NCBI GenBank assembly: GCA_951812925.1
Contig: OX638368.1
Coordinates: forward strand, 154,676,492-154,740,491
DNA: 64,000 nt
Direction of reading: 5' to 3'
Origin: Calliopum simillimum
Taxonomy: Eukaryota; Arthropoda; Insecta; Diptera; Lauxaniidae
Shown: one piece after another, positions 1 to 12,909 of the stretch
Numbering within the stretch: position 1 is the stretch's first letter
Layout: the number at the start of each line of letters is the position of its first letter
Made by a program: the position numbers and the translations under genes
Notes under the pieces: model-generated
The model's input: only the letters and a program-made list of their open reading frames with translations
What the model was told of the DNA's origin: nothing
Database searches by the model: none

Positions 1-72
1 TTCAAGAGATAAAGTGGCGTACAAAACGTTAGCATAAAATTCAAGTAAATTAAAATAATTTTTAAGCATGAG

Positions 73-93
73 GTTTGCCCCCCCCCCCCCCCC
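73..93 (+). repeat. Poly-C run
   Basis: A run of about 17 C bases at 77-93, unusual in this AT-rich DNA; its length may be affected by sequencing error. Confidence 0.8.
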
Positions 94-1685
94 TTAAGGG
101 AAAACATCATGCTGAAATATTGAACAGTGGCATGAGTAAATATTACACAGTTTGTAGATACTTGTAATAGAAAAGACAAAAATTGCTCGAAATAGAGATA
201 CAAAATTTTATAAAAATAATATTGATTTTTACTGTTTTTATAGGGGAGAGGCAATGCTATGATATATTCATAGCTATGATATATTCAAAACAAAAAAAAC
301 ATGTTAATGAATTACATTTCAGTCAGTGAAGTCGTACAGGATTATGCGATCCCAGGCTGAAATCAGGAAATAGGTTTTTTTTCTCAACATTATATTATTT
401 CTCTATCCAAATGAATAATACTAAGTGAATTCTTAAAAATTTGAGGTATGTAAAGATAAAAACATTTTATTTTGTTTTTGTAAAGAATTCGTTTATGACA
501 AAAATAACCACTTTTTAAACAGGAAGTAACCCCTTGAGATCGAATCCAATGCTGATTTCGTAAAATGTACCTCGGATTCAGTTTCTTCGTGTATAAGTAA
601 AGAAAACAAAAAGTAATGCCGGAAAATTGGGGTCATGTTTGGCCACATCTATCTGAAATAAATCTTTATACGAGTTTTTTTTTTTTTTCAAAAACTGATT
701 TATGTAACCTTTGACCTTGAATAACTTTTTATGCGAACACAATTTCGCAATTAACTTTTCACACTTTATTTTTCATGCATTTTAAAGATTATTCCGGTAA
801 AAACATTCACTTCGAAAACATATACTTTCATCGGCAAGGTTTGTCCAAATTATCCAAACTATATTATTTTCGCTAAGCCATACCTTTTAACCCAATCGAC
901 CCATCCTAACCCTTTCGGAACTTTTTCTTTCCTTTTGACTTTAAAAATCGTTACTGTCCATTTTCTTACTATAAGAGCCATCTTAACAATAATTGAAAAT
1001 AATTTTGAAAAATTTTTTTTTCAAAAGTGGTTTTTGGAAGTTATGCCATATGGCATGAAATGTACTCAAAGGTAATAAAAAAATTTACATATAAATTTTG
1101 AATATAATTCTAATGATTTTGTGCTTAAATATCATATCAAATCATATCAATAATTTAAAAAGGTGTTTTGCCATATTATAGGTCGAGGCCGAATAAGAAA
1201 TGCCCTACACTTAATCCTAGAAAAGCAAATAATTTGGATTTTTATGATTATTTTGAGCTTGGAGCGCTTCATGGTTTCTATATTCATTACATATTAATCG
1301 AACTTTAAAGGTTTTTTTAAAATTATAGGTGTGCAACCTCATTCCGATCCAATAAATTATCTTTTGCATCTAAATTTTCCCCAAATAAATAGTTATGAGC
1401 ATCCAAATTGATTAATATTATTTTAAAGGCTATGAATTTCATCACGATCTAAAAAATATTTTGTACATCTTTTTTCCCAATCAGAACAGCTCTAGATTGT
1501 TCATAGATTTCGTCATTGCAGTGGAATTAGAAACCCGGAACCTGGGTACTTAATTCTGCGTCTGATCACTGCAGAGTAAGTACACAGCTTCTTCCAAGTC
1601 CTCTTGACATCGTTGTTTACCGGGCCCATCTTTTTGGGTAGTAAATAAGTACCTATAAAGTGTACTGACATTCAGGGTAATCTTT

Positions 1686-1795
1686 AAAACGTGTAAAAGC
1701 ATCGAAAGCCTCGTAAACTCGTAAAACTGTCAAAATTCGTATTGATTTTGACAACTATCACGAGTTTGCGGGCTTCTCGAGGCTTTTACACGTTT
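1686..1795. repeat. Imperfect hairpin, arms about 50 bp
   Basis: AACGTGTAAAAGCATCGAAA on the left pairs with the right-hand copy ending CGAGGCTTTTACACGTT. The arms continue through CTCGTAA and TGTCAAAAT. This is probably a short MITE or snapback repeat. Confidence 0.7.
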
Positions 1796-2431
1796 CAAGG
1801 GATACCTTCATCGTTTCAGTGCAGATTTTTATATTTTTTCTACTGATGTTTAAAATTTCTTCCATCATACTAAAGTCTTTTCGTCTGCTGCAGGCAAGAA
1901 CTTTTCTTGGGGTCTTCACTAGTTGATGAGGCTTTTTTGCTCCCATTTCCGAATTAAGTTATTTTTAAAGGTGATGTTCACTTCGCAGAACGCTTCTGGA
2001 AGTATGTTATACCCCTCTCTTGGCTAAAGTAAGGTTAGGTTAAGGTGGCAACAATAATGCCACATATATATCGCAGGGTCCATAGTGATACCACTTACTC
2101 TCTTATTAATGTCTATTCAATTGGGTGTTTGTCCAAAATGAAGGATCCTGTCAGCACAACAAATCTTTTAATGTCACTTGGTGAATTTTTGTTCTTTTAA
2201 GGAACTGAAAAACGGCTGACCAATACATTTCAGTCTAGTTCTTGCCAAAGCGGGGCAGGACCTGAGTTTTAATTGCCTTCTTAAGACCCGTGTATTGGTT
2301 TCCAGATTAGAGTCATATAATTTCTTCTGGATAAGGCTTGGATAAATTCAAATCACTTTCAGACTAGTCTTAAATAAAACTAACACATTATTTAAGAGTA
2401 CAGAGTCGTTTACTGTCCGAGGAAATGCATA

Positions 2432-3722
2432 AGGACTGCGATCGATAAAATTGTCCGATACAAAATTCAAAAAATCTCTGGAACTAGTAGTCCGATTTTA
2501 AAAATGAAACTCATTTTTGAAACACCATTTAATTACAATTTTTATGACGTACCTAAAATTTTAATATTATTTTTTACACTAATTTTTTTTAACTTTTCTG
2601 GCACACCTTGCATTAAGGATTTTATGGTATAACTTGATGCCTTTCCAGCTGCTGAGCACCACTTTCCGCAAAAATCTTTAGCATTCCTAGCTACTTTGTT
2701 GTTGCCTTTATCTCCTTTTTTACCAAAGCCCAGAATCTATCAATTTACCAGAGTTCTGGACAGTTTGGCGGATTTGCTTCATGAGGCTTCAAAATCACAT
2801 TATTTTTAGAGCACCACTCCAAGGCCATTTAACTATTATCATAAGATGCTAGATCTGGCCAAAAGAAAGTGGAAACCTCAAGCTCTCGTAGGAAAGAGGC
2901 TTTAGTTTTTTTTCCAAGCATTGCTTAATATAGAATTCGGAGTTTATTGTTCCAGGGGTTACAAAAGAATTGCTCCTTTTGTCACAACTGCAGATTGCTT
3001 GCCAAATTAAGAACTTGCGAGGAAATTTTGACTGCTTTTTTGACTTAAGCTTTTCGTCCACATTCCCCCGCGAGTCTGCCATGTAAAACTCTTGGCCTGG
3101 AAGCTGCGAAAAATCGACTAAGACGTACGTTTCTGCGTCCATAATGCGGCATTCGAATTTTTGAAATAAATTAATTTTTACTTTTATGGCGCTCAGTCTT
3201 GCCTACATGTTCCTCACAGCATTTCTATCGGGATATTTTTGTACCTTGAACGACTTTAAACAAGCCTCCTTTTTGGCGTTGCGAATTAAACACTCGGAAC
3301 GCTCCCCCTTCTGTGCCAGTTTTCTGCATGAAATGTTGTGGTTCTTTTTTAAAATTGTGACGATTTTCTTTTTTTTGGTTTGGTCACAAACGCATTTTTT
3401 TAACCTGGGTTTGAAAAGACATCCAAGTCTTCCTTAAATTTTTACAGAACTCTTAATACCAATTCTACATTACTTTTCCTATTCCGACCAATTATATTGA
3501 TAGTCCACCGTAGGTGGTCTTGAAAAATTTTTATTATTGACTTTCGAACTTCTAGCTCGTTTGCCATTTTTTAGTAGATATGGTGGACTAGGGAAAAAAT
3601 TTGGTCACAATAATTTTGGTACATTCATTTCAAAGCCTATTGCAAAAAAAAATTTAAATTGAGTAACTTGGAAACAAGTTATTGGATAAAATGTATCGGA
3701 CAATTTTATCGATCGCAATCCT
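2432..3722 (-). mobile_element. Tc1/mariner-type transposon, full length but inactive
   Basis: Terminal inverted repeats of about 31 bp (starting AGGAYTGCGATCGATAAAAT) sit at 2432 and 3722, each flanked by TA, the target duplicated by this superfamily. The 1.29-kb length is normal for the group. The inside encodes a broken transposase on the minus strand. Confidence 0.85.
2560..3567 (-). pseudogene. Tc1/mariner transposase, broken
   Basis: A degraded DDE-type transposase can be followed on the minus strand from an ATG at 3567 (MANELEVRKSIIKIF, start of the helix-turn-helix region) to about 2560. Visible landmarks in order are CRKLAQKGERSECLIRNAKK, KVQKYPDRNAV, then IMDAETYVLVDFSQLPG with the first catalytic Asp, FLIWQAICSC, WPDLAS with the second Asp, and NPPNCPEL before the third acidic position. 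At least four in-frame stops interrupt it, and a one-base shift near 2860 separates WPDLAS from the preceding frame. At the site where the family has the third catalytic acid, a stop replaces the usual residues. The enzyme would cut and paste the element at TA sites; this copy cannot be active. Confidence 0.85.
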
Positions 3723-4184
3723 TATGTACTATATCGGAACCGGAAGTGCGCGTACAAAGAGAATTTCCAACGCATAACTCTTTAGCGAGGACCTTTGCTT
3801 AAAAAATGAAAGTTATTTCCAACACCTGGATTAGTTAACTCTTCGAAAATTGTAAGTATTTGAATTAGACACCAAATTTATGAATAAAAACACCTTCCAA
3901 CCAATGCAGTTCTTCCCAACCAAATGAGAAATTTTAGCACCTTTGGATAAAATCCATGCCATATGGCATTATGCGAAATAAAAAAATCGTACAGCGTTAA
4001 TGACATACAAAAAATTTTCAATTAAAAATAATAAAAATATGAAGTGAACTTTTTTTTACAAAATACGTCATTGGATATCGTTGTTCATTCTTTTTAGTTG
4101 TTATAGCAACTCGAACTCCAGGGCTGTAAATTGAAAACAAAATTATACCTTTCACCTACTAGTATTTGGGATGTGGGAAGTTGA

Positions 4185-4440
4185 AAACATGTCGGGCCTA
4201 GTCCGGGAGGCCCAGGAATTGGGCTACCTCTACTGGGCGGGACCATAGGTCAATCGTAGAGAGGTTGGTGGGACGGGACGGACAGTTGAAAAGGTGGGAA
4301 CTGTCGTGCGGACTTCCACTACATGATGGGAACCGATCCGCGGTCCCCTCAACGATCCGGGCTCTGTAGCTCATCAAGATAAGCGAGTATCCAGAGCGGA
4401 GTTGAGCCAGTATGCACCTTGCCTCCCTCGAAAGTGATTT
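4185..4440. other. GC-rich island of unknown origin
   Basis: About 250 bp of clearly GC-rich sequence in an otherwise AT-rich region, with GGGCCTAGTCCGGGAGGCCC near its left end and many GG/CC dinucleotides. All frames contain stops within about 40 codons and I see no homology. It may be part of a retroelement or SINE. Confidence 0.4.
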
Positions 4441-5183
4441 TCTTTTTAGTCGTACAGCTTACTGCGTCCACCAATCGATATAATTCTTTTTTATCTTCTT
4501 CTCAAAACATTTGAGAAAAATAAGAAAAATTAAGATAAACTAACTTTTACGTTTTTATGACTTCAAACAGACCTTGAAAAGCGACTATGCCATATGGCAT
4601 AGAATAATCGAAAGGGCTGATATATATATGGGCCATTGCATATGTAACCGGATAGCATTTGGCTTTTTATCACCGATTTATAGAACTAGTTGAGACCAGC
4701 ATCCATGATTTTTTTTCACTACTAAAGTATTCTTCGTAACCGGGAAAGGGTAAATGTGTTCACCGGCCTCCACTAACTTTACCTCTCCAATATTTCTCTC
4801 AAACATACTGCCCCCTTTTTTCCACCACTTAAGGGGGCTTCCATGCAAATTTTTTTTTACATATAAATGTTAAGCGACCCCCATTAATTTTTTTTCGAAC
4901 GTACAATATGACTTCTTGGATTAGCCTAAAATAAATGTTTTTTGCAGTTAAAAGCAAAGATAATAGACCTCTTATTTTCAACATAATATTAGGCAAACTA
5001 TATTTTTAATGTAACAGATTTGTTGTAGAAAGGTTTTTTTTTTGTGTGTATTTCATTGAAATACATTTAATTTTTTTAAGTTCTTAAAGTAATAAAAAAC
5101 AAAAAAACAGTTTTATATTATCCCACTGTGCACGCTGTAAGAATGATAACAACAAAAAAGAAAAGAAAAAACGCCAAACTTAC

Positions 5184-5353
5184 TTCACTAGAATGCAGCC
5201 TAGCGGGCAGCTCCGTTTGTTCGCCGGAAGAATTAAATGTCCAATGAAATGAATCCGCAGGCGGTGAAGCATCCACTTCACATTTTAACACTAAACTTTC
5301 ATGCTTGAGGGCGCCCAACAGTTCTTCGTGGTCAATGGTACAAATTGGTGCAT
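5184..5353 (-). CDS. side-family gene, exon with first half of Ig domain 5
   Basis: Acceptor TTTTTTCATTGCAG above 5353, donor GTAAGT below 5184. The joined frame gives Y-APICTIDHEELLGALKHES, then LVLKCEVDASPPADSFHWTF with the first Ig5 cysteine and tryptophan, ending TELPARLHSSE in phase 0. This is the last exon visible before the left edge. The second Ig5 cysteine, any fibronectin-type domain, the membrane segment and the cytoplasmic tail are not in the 5.2 kb to the left and must lie outside the window. Confidence 0.92.
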
Positions 5354-6002
5354 CTGCAATGAAAAAATATAATATTATAAAAAGGAGAAGTTCCATAAAG
5401 TTACAGTCTTTCTGCTGTTAACAGAAAAAAAAAATAAAATATAAAATAGTATCCTAAGAGGAGTTGGAAAAAACTATAAATTATATACGAAAAAAAATAT
5501 ACTTTTCTACTAAGTTTCCTGCTTAAATGTGCAAAAAATTACTCAACTCATAGTAGCAAAAGACAGCCAGTTAGCTACGTACGTATGTATGAGTTAGTTG
5601 GTTCCTTTTTTTATTCGTTATTTTTATTTTTAATTCGTACTCCCTGCAGACTTTGTTCATGTTTAATGCATGTCTCACTTTTTAGTATTTCTTTTGAATT
5701 TTATTTTATTTTTTATGCTTTACAAAATTTGCTTTGCTCTTTTTTCGCTATTTTCTATCATTTTTTGTTTTTTTTTTTTGTTTGAAGTGTAATTAGCCTG
5801 AAGGATATGATGTTGCCATGAAATTGTAATTAAGTTTTAAGCCCGGGTTGGAAAAGTAAAGTAAATTCATATTTTCCTTGGCACGCCTCATTATGTATAA
5901 ATACGTCTATTTTTAAATTTTGTTTACTCTCTTTACTATCGCATTATTTTCAATATCACTTTATTATTTTTACATAGATTTCAAAGTAGCAAAAAATAGC
6001 TA

Positions 6003-6417
6003 CACTGAAAAAATATTTGATAGCGTAAAATAAAAATAATTATTTGAGTCAATTATATTGTATTCCTTCTTATATTAACTAATAAACATAAAGTTGATTT
6101 TGTGACCCTTTTAATTGTAAAATTTGTGGATATTCGGGCTTTAAGGTCAATTCCAAATTAAAAACTTTGTTTTAAATTTTTAATTTTTAAATCATTTTAT
6201 TTCCAATATTTCGATTGCCACTGGCAATCATCTTCAGGGACTATAAAATATAATACATACATTAATTATTAATTAATTAATTAATTAATTATTCATTAAT
6301 TGACCTTAAAGCCCGAATATCCACAAATTTAACTAATAAACTTTTAAGAAATTGATTTGAATAGCATGAATAGCGTAAAAGTACATTTCTTTCACAACAA
6401 CAATTTGTTTCTCAGTG
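6003..6417. mobile_element. MITE with CACTGA ends and TA flanks, carrying a nested MITE
   Basis: Ends CACTGAAAAAATA and, on the other strand, CACTGAGAAACAAA, each next to TA. The element is interrupted by the inverted-repeat unit at 6120-6330. The sequence AACTAATAAAC occurs on both sides of the inner element. Confidence 0.55.
6120..6330. mobile_element. MITE with perfect 32-bp terminal inverted repeats
   Basis: AAATTTGTGGATATTCGGGC starts the left repeat, which continues TTTAAGGTCAAT. The exact reverse complement ends at 6330. Inside are a TTAA/ATTA simple repeat and a small hairpin, GATTGCC-ACT-GGCAATC. Confidence 0.8.
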
Positions 6418-9400
6418 TATAATAATGAAAGCGGTGTTTATTTGGATATTGGAAAATTATCTCTCTGTTATGTATACAAAGCAACTGCATTATTTAAAAG
6501 AGATTATGTGATTATGTTTGACACGTGTCTTCCATAAAATTGTCTAATACAATTGATTTGTAATGTGGAATTGGTATTTGGGGAGGGTTCTCCTTACAAT
6601 ATAAAAATAATCCCACAGTAAAAGACGTAATACTTCGGATATGCAAAGTTAATTTCAAATTAAATGGTATTATTTTCAAAGGTTTGACTCTTTGTTGTAA
6701 GAAGAAAGAGAAATTTATTTTCATTCTATTAGATATGCTTGAATGCTTAAAGAAATGATTTTCATAGTATAGTATTTTTTATCTAAGGATTCAAGGGTCG
6801 CACAGAGGGGCAAGGTGCTCTAATAAGTGGAATCAAATACACGGAGCCGCGCACTGCAAGCAATTTACTCATACACGTATATAATAAGTATAGATTACTT
6901 AAACCTTAAAGAAAATCTGGTCAAATTTGAAATCATTTTTGGTAAACCCAAAATGACTCGGGGTGCCTTAACCCGTTTTAAAGCGAACGTCGTAGTACTT
7001 CAAATTTTTTTCTAGATTCTGTTTAATTATCGTTCAAATGATGTATAAAAAGATTTCCGCTCGTGACTTCTCGACTAAATTTTGAGATAACCCCTTTTCA
7101 AATTGAGCCAATTTCACATACAAAAAAAAAAACAAATTTTTAACTACAATAAACAAATATTTTGAGATGCTTAACGCGAATCCGACCTCAGAATTGCTCT
7201 ATCGTGTACAGTTTTTGAGATATTTTAACCTTAATACCAAAAAAGTCGTTTTTTGCCATTTTTTGAAGCTATATAACTATGTAACATGTCATTTATTCGT
7301 TAAATGTGGTTAAAATACTTGAAAGCCCTAATCTTTTTCTTTAAAACCTAATACAAATTACGTTTATATCTTCAGAAATTGTTTAAAGAAGTTCAAAATC
7401 GGCTTTTTCGAATTCCGATTTGTATATCCATTTTTGCATCATATTAATTTTAATTTAAAGAAAAATTCAATATCCAAAGCACACAATGGTCTCATTTAAT
7501 TACTCCAAATACCAATAATGGCTAATTTGAACGAATTCATTACGTATTTCGCAATGAAAACTACGACGAGATTGAAACTTTAGAATGCTTAAAATTAAGT
7601 GAACAAAAAACAACACAACGAAGGAGTAAAGCATTTATGTCCTTGCAAGTGATCAACACAAACAAATAAAAAGAGATGGAAAAAATAACGAAGAAGTAAC
7701 AAATGCAATGAAAATCTCAAAAAGAAATAATTTAAATTACAAATTAGATTAGAACAATAAATGCGAAAACTTTTGCATTAAACTGAGAAAGTATAAGCAA
7801 GAGAAGGAAAAAGAAAAAGTCGTAGAAGAAAAACAACTTAAGCGTAAAAAGGATGCTTCTTTTTCTCTTTTTAAAACTAAGCTATGCACTTTCAGAAATC
7901 ACAAAAAGTAAAGGAGAAAGGAAAGAATAAAAGGTCATACGAAAATAAAAACCTGGCGACAGATCAAAATCCGTCCTCTGGCATTTATAGACTATACGAA
8001 AGATAGAACTCAGCGCAACTGAAAAATTTCAGAACAAAAACATTGTATAGAAAGCAAAAGAAATACCGAAAAACCGAATATCGAACTGGGTACGTTTAAA
8101 AAAGTCAATATTATTCCTTATCAAATAAGTGATCACATTTTACCCGTTCAGTTGATTAAAGTGCTAAAACTATATTAGTCCTTTCTATGTCGCGGTGCTT
8201 TACCTTTTTTTTGCAAAGTGAAGCTTATAGCCTAGACAGAGAAAGGCTTTAATGCGCATTGACGGTCTAACTGCGAATTTCGCTGGGTATAATACCCAAC
8301 ACAAACCGCATTCAATCCAACATAAATGCGTGAAATTAATGGAGATTCGTACTGATATTTCAATATGGTAACGCTGTCGAATTGTACCTAATAGATGTAA
8401 CAATTTGACTGAATAAACATCTGGTTGCCTCACTCTATTAAATTTATAAATGTCGCTTCAGAAATTTTTCAACAATAAGAAAAAAGGGAAGTGTTGTGAG
8501 CAAAAGTGATTTTTAAAATAAATAAAAAATATATGTAGATAAAATCCAATGAAAGTTTTTCATTTTAAGACCAGAATAAAACAAAAAAAAAAAAAAACAC
8601 ACTAGCTGGTTTGAGGACTATAACCAGGTAAGAAGGTGCAGTCAAAAAAACAATCAAACAACCGAATCAGCTGTTTACTAAATGCAGGAAACTGACCAGA
8701 AACTGTCGTCTGTCAGGGTAAAAATTTCGTTTGGATTTTTACGTTTTAATTGCGAATTTAAGCTGCCGTCTGTCTACGACATTATCGATAGAATCCAATA
8801 CATAACCAACAAACGAGCCGCAAATATTATTTCTTGCACATCACTAGCGACGACACATGAGTGAATAATGATGAAAAAACGTAGTATACTTATGGTATAA
8901 AAAAAAACGCAATATCTCTTTTCTACTTTATATGTCACAATCTTTTCTCTTTCTCTGCCACTCTATTTAAAAACAAAGTAAAGTATTTTAATCTAATGAA
9001 TATTTTTCAACGTCTTAAACTTGGCAGCAGCACAGCCAGCTGTGTTAGCAAGGATACGGAAAAACGGAATTACTTTAGTGGAAAATACTTTTACTACAGT
9101 TTTGTTTTTGTTGTATTTTTGTCATGTGCTTTTTGTACTTTTGCATTTGTAAGTAGCATTTTACGAATGAGATCAAGCGTTCAGAAAATGTTGGTTGAAA
9201 GCAATAGACGCAAAGGACGAAATATTGAAAAGGCTTTCGATAGGAATAAAAAAAAGCCAAAAATGCAAAATGTTGCAGATTAAGCGTAAAAGTTTTTACA
9301 AGATTTTTCATTTCGGTGAAGATTTATCTTTTCGACTTTTTTTTATATAAAAGATTGTTTTTTTTTTTTTAGACTTTTGGAAAAAAATTACTTTAGAATT

Positions 9401-10134
9401 AAATAAATACTGCAAATTTAGTGCTGTAATTGTAACACGATATCTTATAAATATCAAATCGTCGGCTTAAGGAGAAAAGGTGCAAAGTCCATTTAATGAC
9501 AAAAGTAATCTCATAAAATTCATTGGCTAGAATTCTGTAAAAAATTAATAAAATTGGGTTCTATTGTATTATCAAAAAAAGTTTTATTGATAGTGTAGAA
9601 TTGATGACAATCTATCTAATAACTCATTATTATGCAAATAATGTGTGTGACATTACTTTTGCAATAAAATTAACTTAGCACCGTATCCCATAAAGCCGCC
9701 GAAATATTTTGTCTTCAATAAGTTTCTCCGTGGAGTACCGAAAAAAAATATTGAAAGTAGCTCAAAAGATAAGAAATTAATGAAAAAGACCGTCTGAAAC
9801 ATAACAATAACTTTTAATTGAAATGAATTCGCAATTTTTGAGGAAACTTATACTTACAAATGCAATATGTATAGAGACGTTACATTAAATTTTGAAGCTT
9901 GGTGGAATGCTTTGTTCAGAAGATTTAGTTGGAATTGTCTCCACATTGAAAGTTTTCGAAAATTTGATTTAATTTCATTGCTACCTGGGTTGGTATATTT
10001 TTCTGATTTTCTGAGCCACGCATGTAATTTACATAAAATACAGTAAATTACGTAAGTTACATGTAAAATGTACAAAACGAGAGAAGTATATGTTCAAATG
10101 TACCAAATGGAAGGACAAAAAATAGGAGAAGAGT

Positions 10135-10393
10135 GCCGCCAGCGGGCATGGATCGGGTGCGGGCACCCCCCGTAACTTTTGACAGAAAACAAATGCGGCT
10201 GTTCTAACAAATGTTAAGCGAGTGCTGAGAAGAAAATAATTTTTGAGTAGGGGAAAAATAACACAAAAGTTTTTTTCAATCATTTTCCAAGTGCGATAAA
10301 TCGAAGTGAGTCAATCGAAAAGCTGAGTACAATCTATATTTATGCAGTAAATTTATTATATTTTGTGATTCAAGACCGAATGCAACCAAAATG
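10135..10393 (+). mobile_element. Fragment of the pogo-like element (5' end)
   Basis: It starts GGAGAAGAGTGCCGCCAGCG after a TA and runs parallel to 56374-56701, including GTGCGGGCACCCCCCGTAAC and AAACAAATGCGGCTGTTCT. Compared with that copy it lacks about 60 bp after AAATGTTAAG. The other end of this copy was not found, so it is a fragment or an internally deleted element. Confidence 0.8.
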
Positions 10394-12909
10394 TCCACCT
10401 TGACAAAAGGTCAAAAATTACCCATTTGTGGGGGATTTAGAGAGTTACAGTTTTCCACAAATGTATTCCCCTTAACATCCTCCATAAGTCTTTAGAAGAA
10501 ATGATATACCTCAGATATAAGGATCGTTAAATTTAGTGTGTTGACTCAACACATGTCTAGAAAACTTCAAAGGCCGATTAAAAAAATTTCAACCTTCTCC
10601 AAAAAATCGGAAGATACGTACAACTTATTTTTAGCCATATTTTCAGAACATATTGGTTTTTTTCATATGTGCAACCAAAAGTTGAATTTTGTCGAACGGT
10701 GATACTTGAGATAGAGTCATAGATATTTCTTACTCCATTTTTTCTCACGTTATTGATTTCCTTGGGAATCGATACTTTTAAATGATATTTTTTAACTGTT
10801 AAGTCTCTTAAAGTGGAATTGTCAATGATTTTCAATAAAAGTCAATAAAACCAGAAGAGACAAAGAGATGACATGTTGCAATGTTTTTTATGAGAGTTGG
10901 AATGTCAAGGTAAAAAAAACGACAAAATAAACAACTTATATTTTGAATAATAGCGGCAGAGAAATCCGCAAAGTTTGCAGTGAAATTCATTGAAATTACA
11001 CATTTGCAAAGAATTAACAAACTTAAGAAAAGTTAAACATAAGCAACTATATATAAATATTAATTTTATAAACATGCAAGCTTCGCTGAGTGGTTTCTGA
11101 AGTTATTTCATATAACCATGCCTGTTTTGAAATCCGTGTGATTTCAATTACTTTTCATTTAATAGGCTTTTTTATAAAAACGTTGAGTCGATCATAAAAA
11201 TTATTAAAATCTCATTTGTGGAGAATAACAAGTTCTACAAATAGTATTGATACGAGTTAACAAAAATGTAACCATTTAGAAATTATTCTTAAAAATCTCC
11301 AAAAAGTCTAAAAACTCGATTTTATTGAACATTTTCGGTTTTTTCTTGGTTAATACAAATCAATCTAATCTAATCATACATCTTAATCTAACGAACAATT
11401 TGGTATACTCAGATATGGGATGCGATCACTATGAACTCATAATCGATTTTACTTGTTAACTCTTTAGAAGAGCTAGAGGGTTCAAAGGTAACAAGTTTCA
11501 GAGTGCTTTTTCTCGCAAACTAGAACAGCTGCAGAGGTGAAGGTTGGGATGTAATTAGTCCTCAATCTACTGAATTGAAAAGTAGTGGAAATCACACTGA
11601 CAACGGAACAGTCTTGAATGCAACCAAATTTCAAACAGATACTGTTAATGGGACAAAAAGAAAATTGTCATTATTCAGACAATGGAGAAAACTTTATGCA
11701 TGTACAAGAAAGGAACAAGAAAGCTATACTTAAATCCTGAACACATTCGGTGCGAGCTGCAAGTGCGAGTGCGAGAAAAAACAGAACGGATAATAATGAT
11801 TTTCTCTATAAGTTAGAGCGAGATGTACAATCAAGCTTTCATTGAGCAGCATTCCCAACGTCACTTGTAAAAGCTCTTGAAGTGATTCTATTTTGCTTGA
11901 GAAGAAGACCAGATAAGAAAAGAAAGGTACCTTATCTTCATGTACAGAATTTAGCAGTGCTGCTAAAAATAACTCGCAACGAGTTAATTGCGTTTTCACG
12001 CACGAGAAAAATCTAAAAAAATCGTTTGAGCAAAAGCTATTTTTCTCGCACTCCCAGAAAGCAAAAACTTTCAACGTTATTCCGAATCTGTTATGTTTTG
12101 ATTTGGAAAAGTCAATTATAACTCCTCTAATAGCTAAAATTACTTCACACATTCCAAACTCTCTTCGGAAATGTTGACTTTGCTAAGCATTCTATTAAAA
12201 TCTCACTAAGAGAAAGAAAAAAATTGCTAACCAACCTAAAGAAATTACAAAATTTTTTAAATTAATTAAGTAACATTATTGCAAAGCAAAACATAACAAG
12301 CAACAAATCCTGTTTGTTTTTACAACCTCTGCAATTGTTTGCCATACAGGTTCAGGATTTTATTTAAGTTCAGAGACTCAGTTACTCACAAAAGTTACAA
12401 AGTATCCTACAAATCTGCTGAAATCTGCAATTAAGTGCAAAATGTAAGGTAAAACCTCGTTTTTAAGATAAAGCCCTGACAGAATACAAAAACATTGGCA
12501 AAAACAAAACGGTAGATAAAAAAATGTGAAAACGTAAATGGCAGAAATAACGACAAGCTGGCTTAAGCTTGCATGTGTATTTGTGTGTGTGAGCTAGTGT
12601 TTGCAGGAGTGTAGTGGGCGTGTGTGGCTGTGTGTGATTTTATATTCGAGACAGACAGCCGGACATTTGTGCAGACAAGTTGTGAGCCAGCACGAAATGG
12701 ATGGTTGCAATGCTTGCAATTCTCAAAAACATTGTAACTCACACCAACCGTATCTCCTTAGGCACCGATGTAGTTATACGAATAGAGTAAATTTTTTTTA
12801 AAATATCGATATATGAGTAGTGGTCATTGATTGCCGAAGAATGACTAGTAAAGTTCAAAAACATATTTTTTTAATTTTTTAAGCGAATTCGGATATCCAT
12901 TCGTGAAGA

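Larger units (their letters stand above)
910..4616 (-). mobile_element. Possible decayed piggyBac-like element, interrupted by a mariner
   Basis: The left end reads CCCTTTCGGAAC from 910 and the right end, read on the minus strand, reads CCCTTTCGATTATT from 4616. A perfect 18-bp palindrome CTATGCCATATGGCATAG lies 14 bp inside the right end, and a 14-bp copy ATGCCATATGGCAT lies 133 bp inside the left end, with a third at 3956-3969. The piggyBac-like element at 50333-51308 has the same layout: CCCTTTC ends, a palindrome 16 bp in, another about 131 bp from the other end. Without the 1.3-kb mariner the element would be about 2.4 kb, which fits piggyBac length. The flanks are CTAA and CTGA rather than clean TTAA, and I could not recognise transposase sequence, so this stays tentative. 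Confidence 0.35.

Noticed and set aside
3186..3437. 83-codon open frame on the plus strand
   Set aside because: Antisense shadow of the mariner transposase remnant.
4185..4440. GC-rich island read as coding sequence
   Set aside because: All six frames meet stops quickly and no recognisable protein appears.
11730..12152. 140-codon open frame on the minus strand
   Set aside because: No domain or signal peptide I recognise, composition typical of AT-rich noncoding DNA, and it overlaps a stretch that partly recurs at 63.4 kb.
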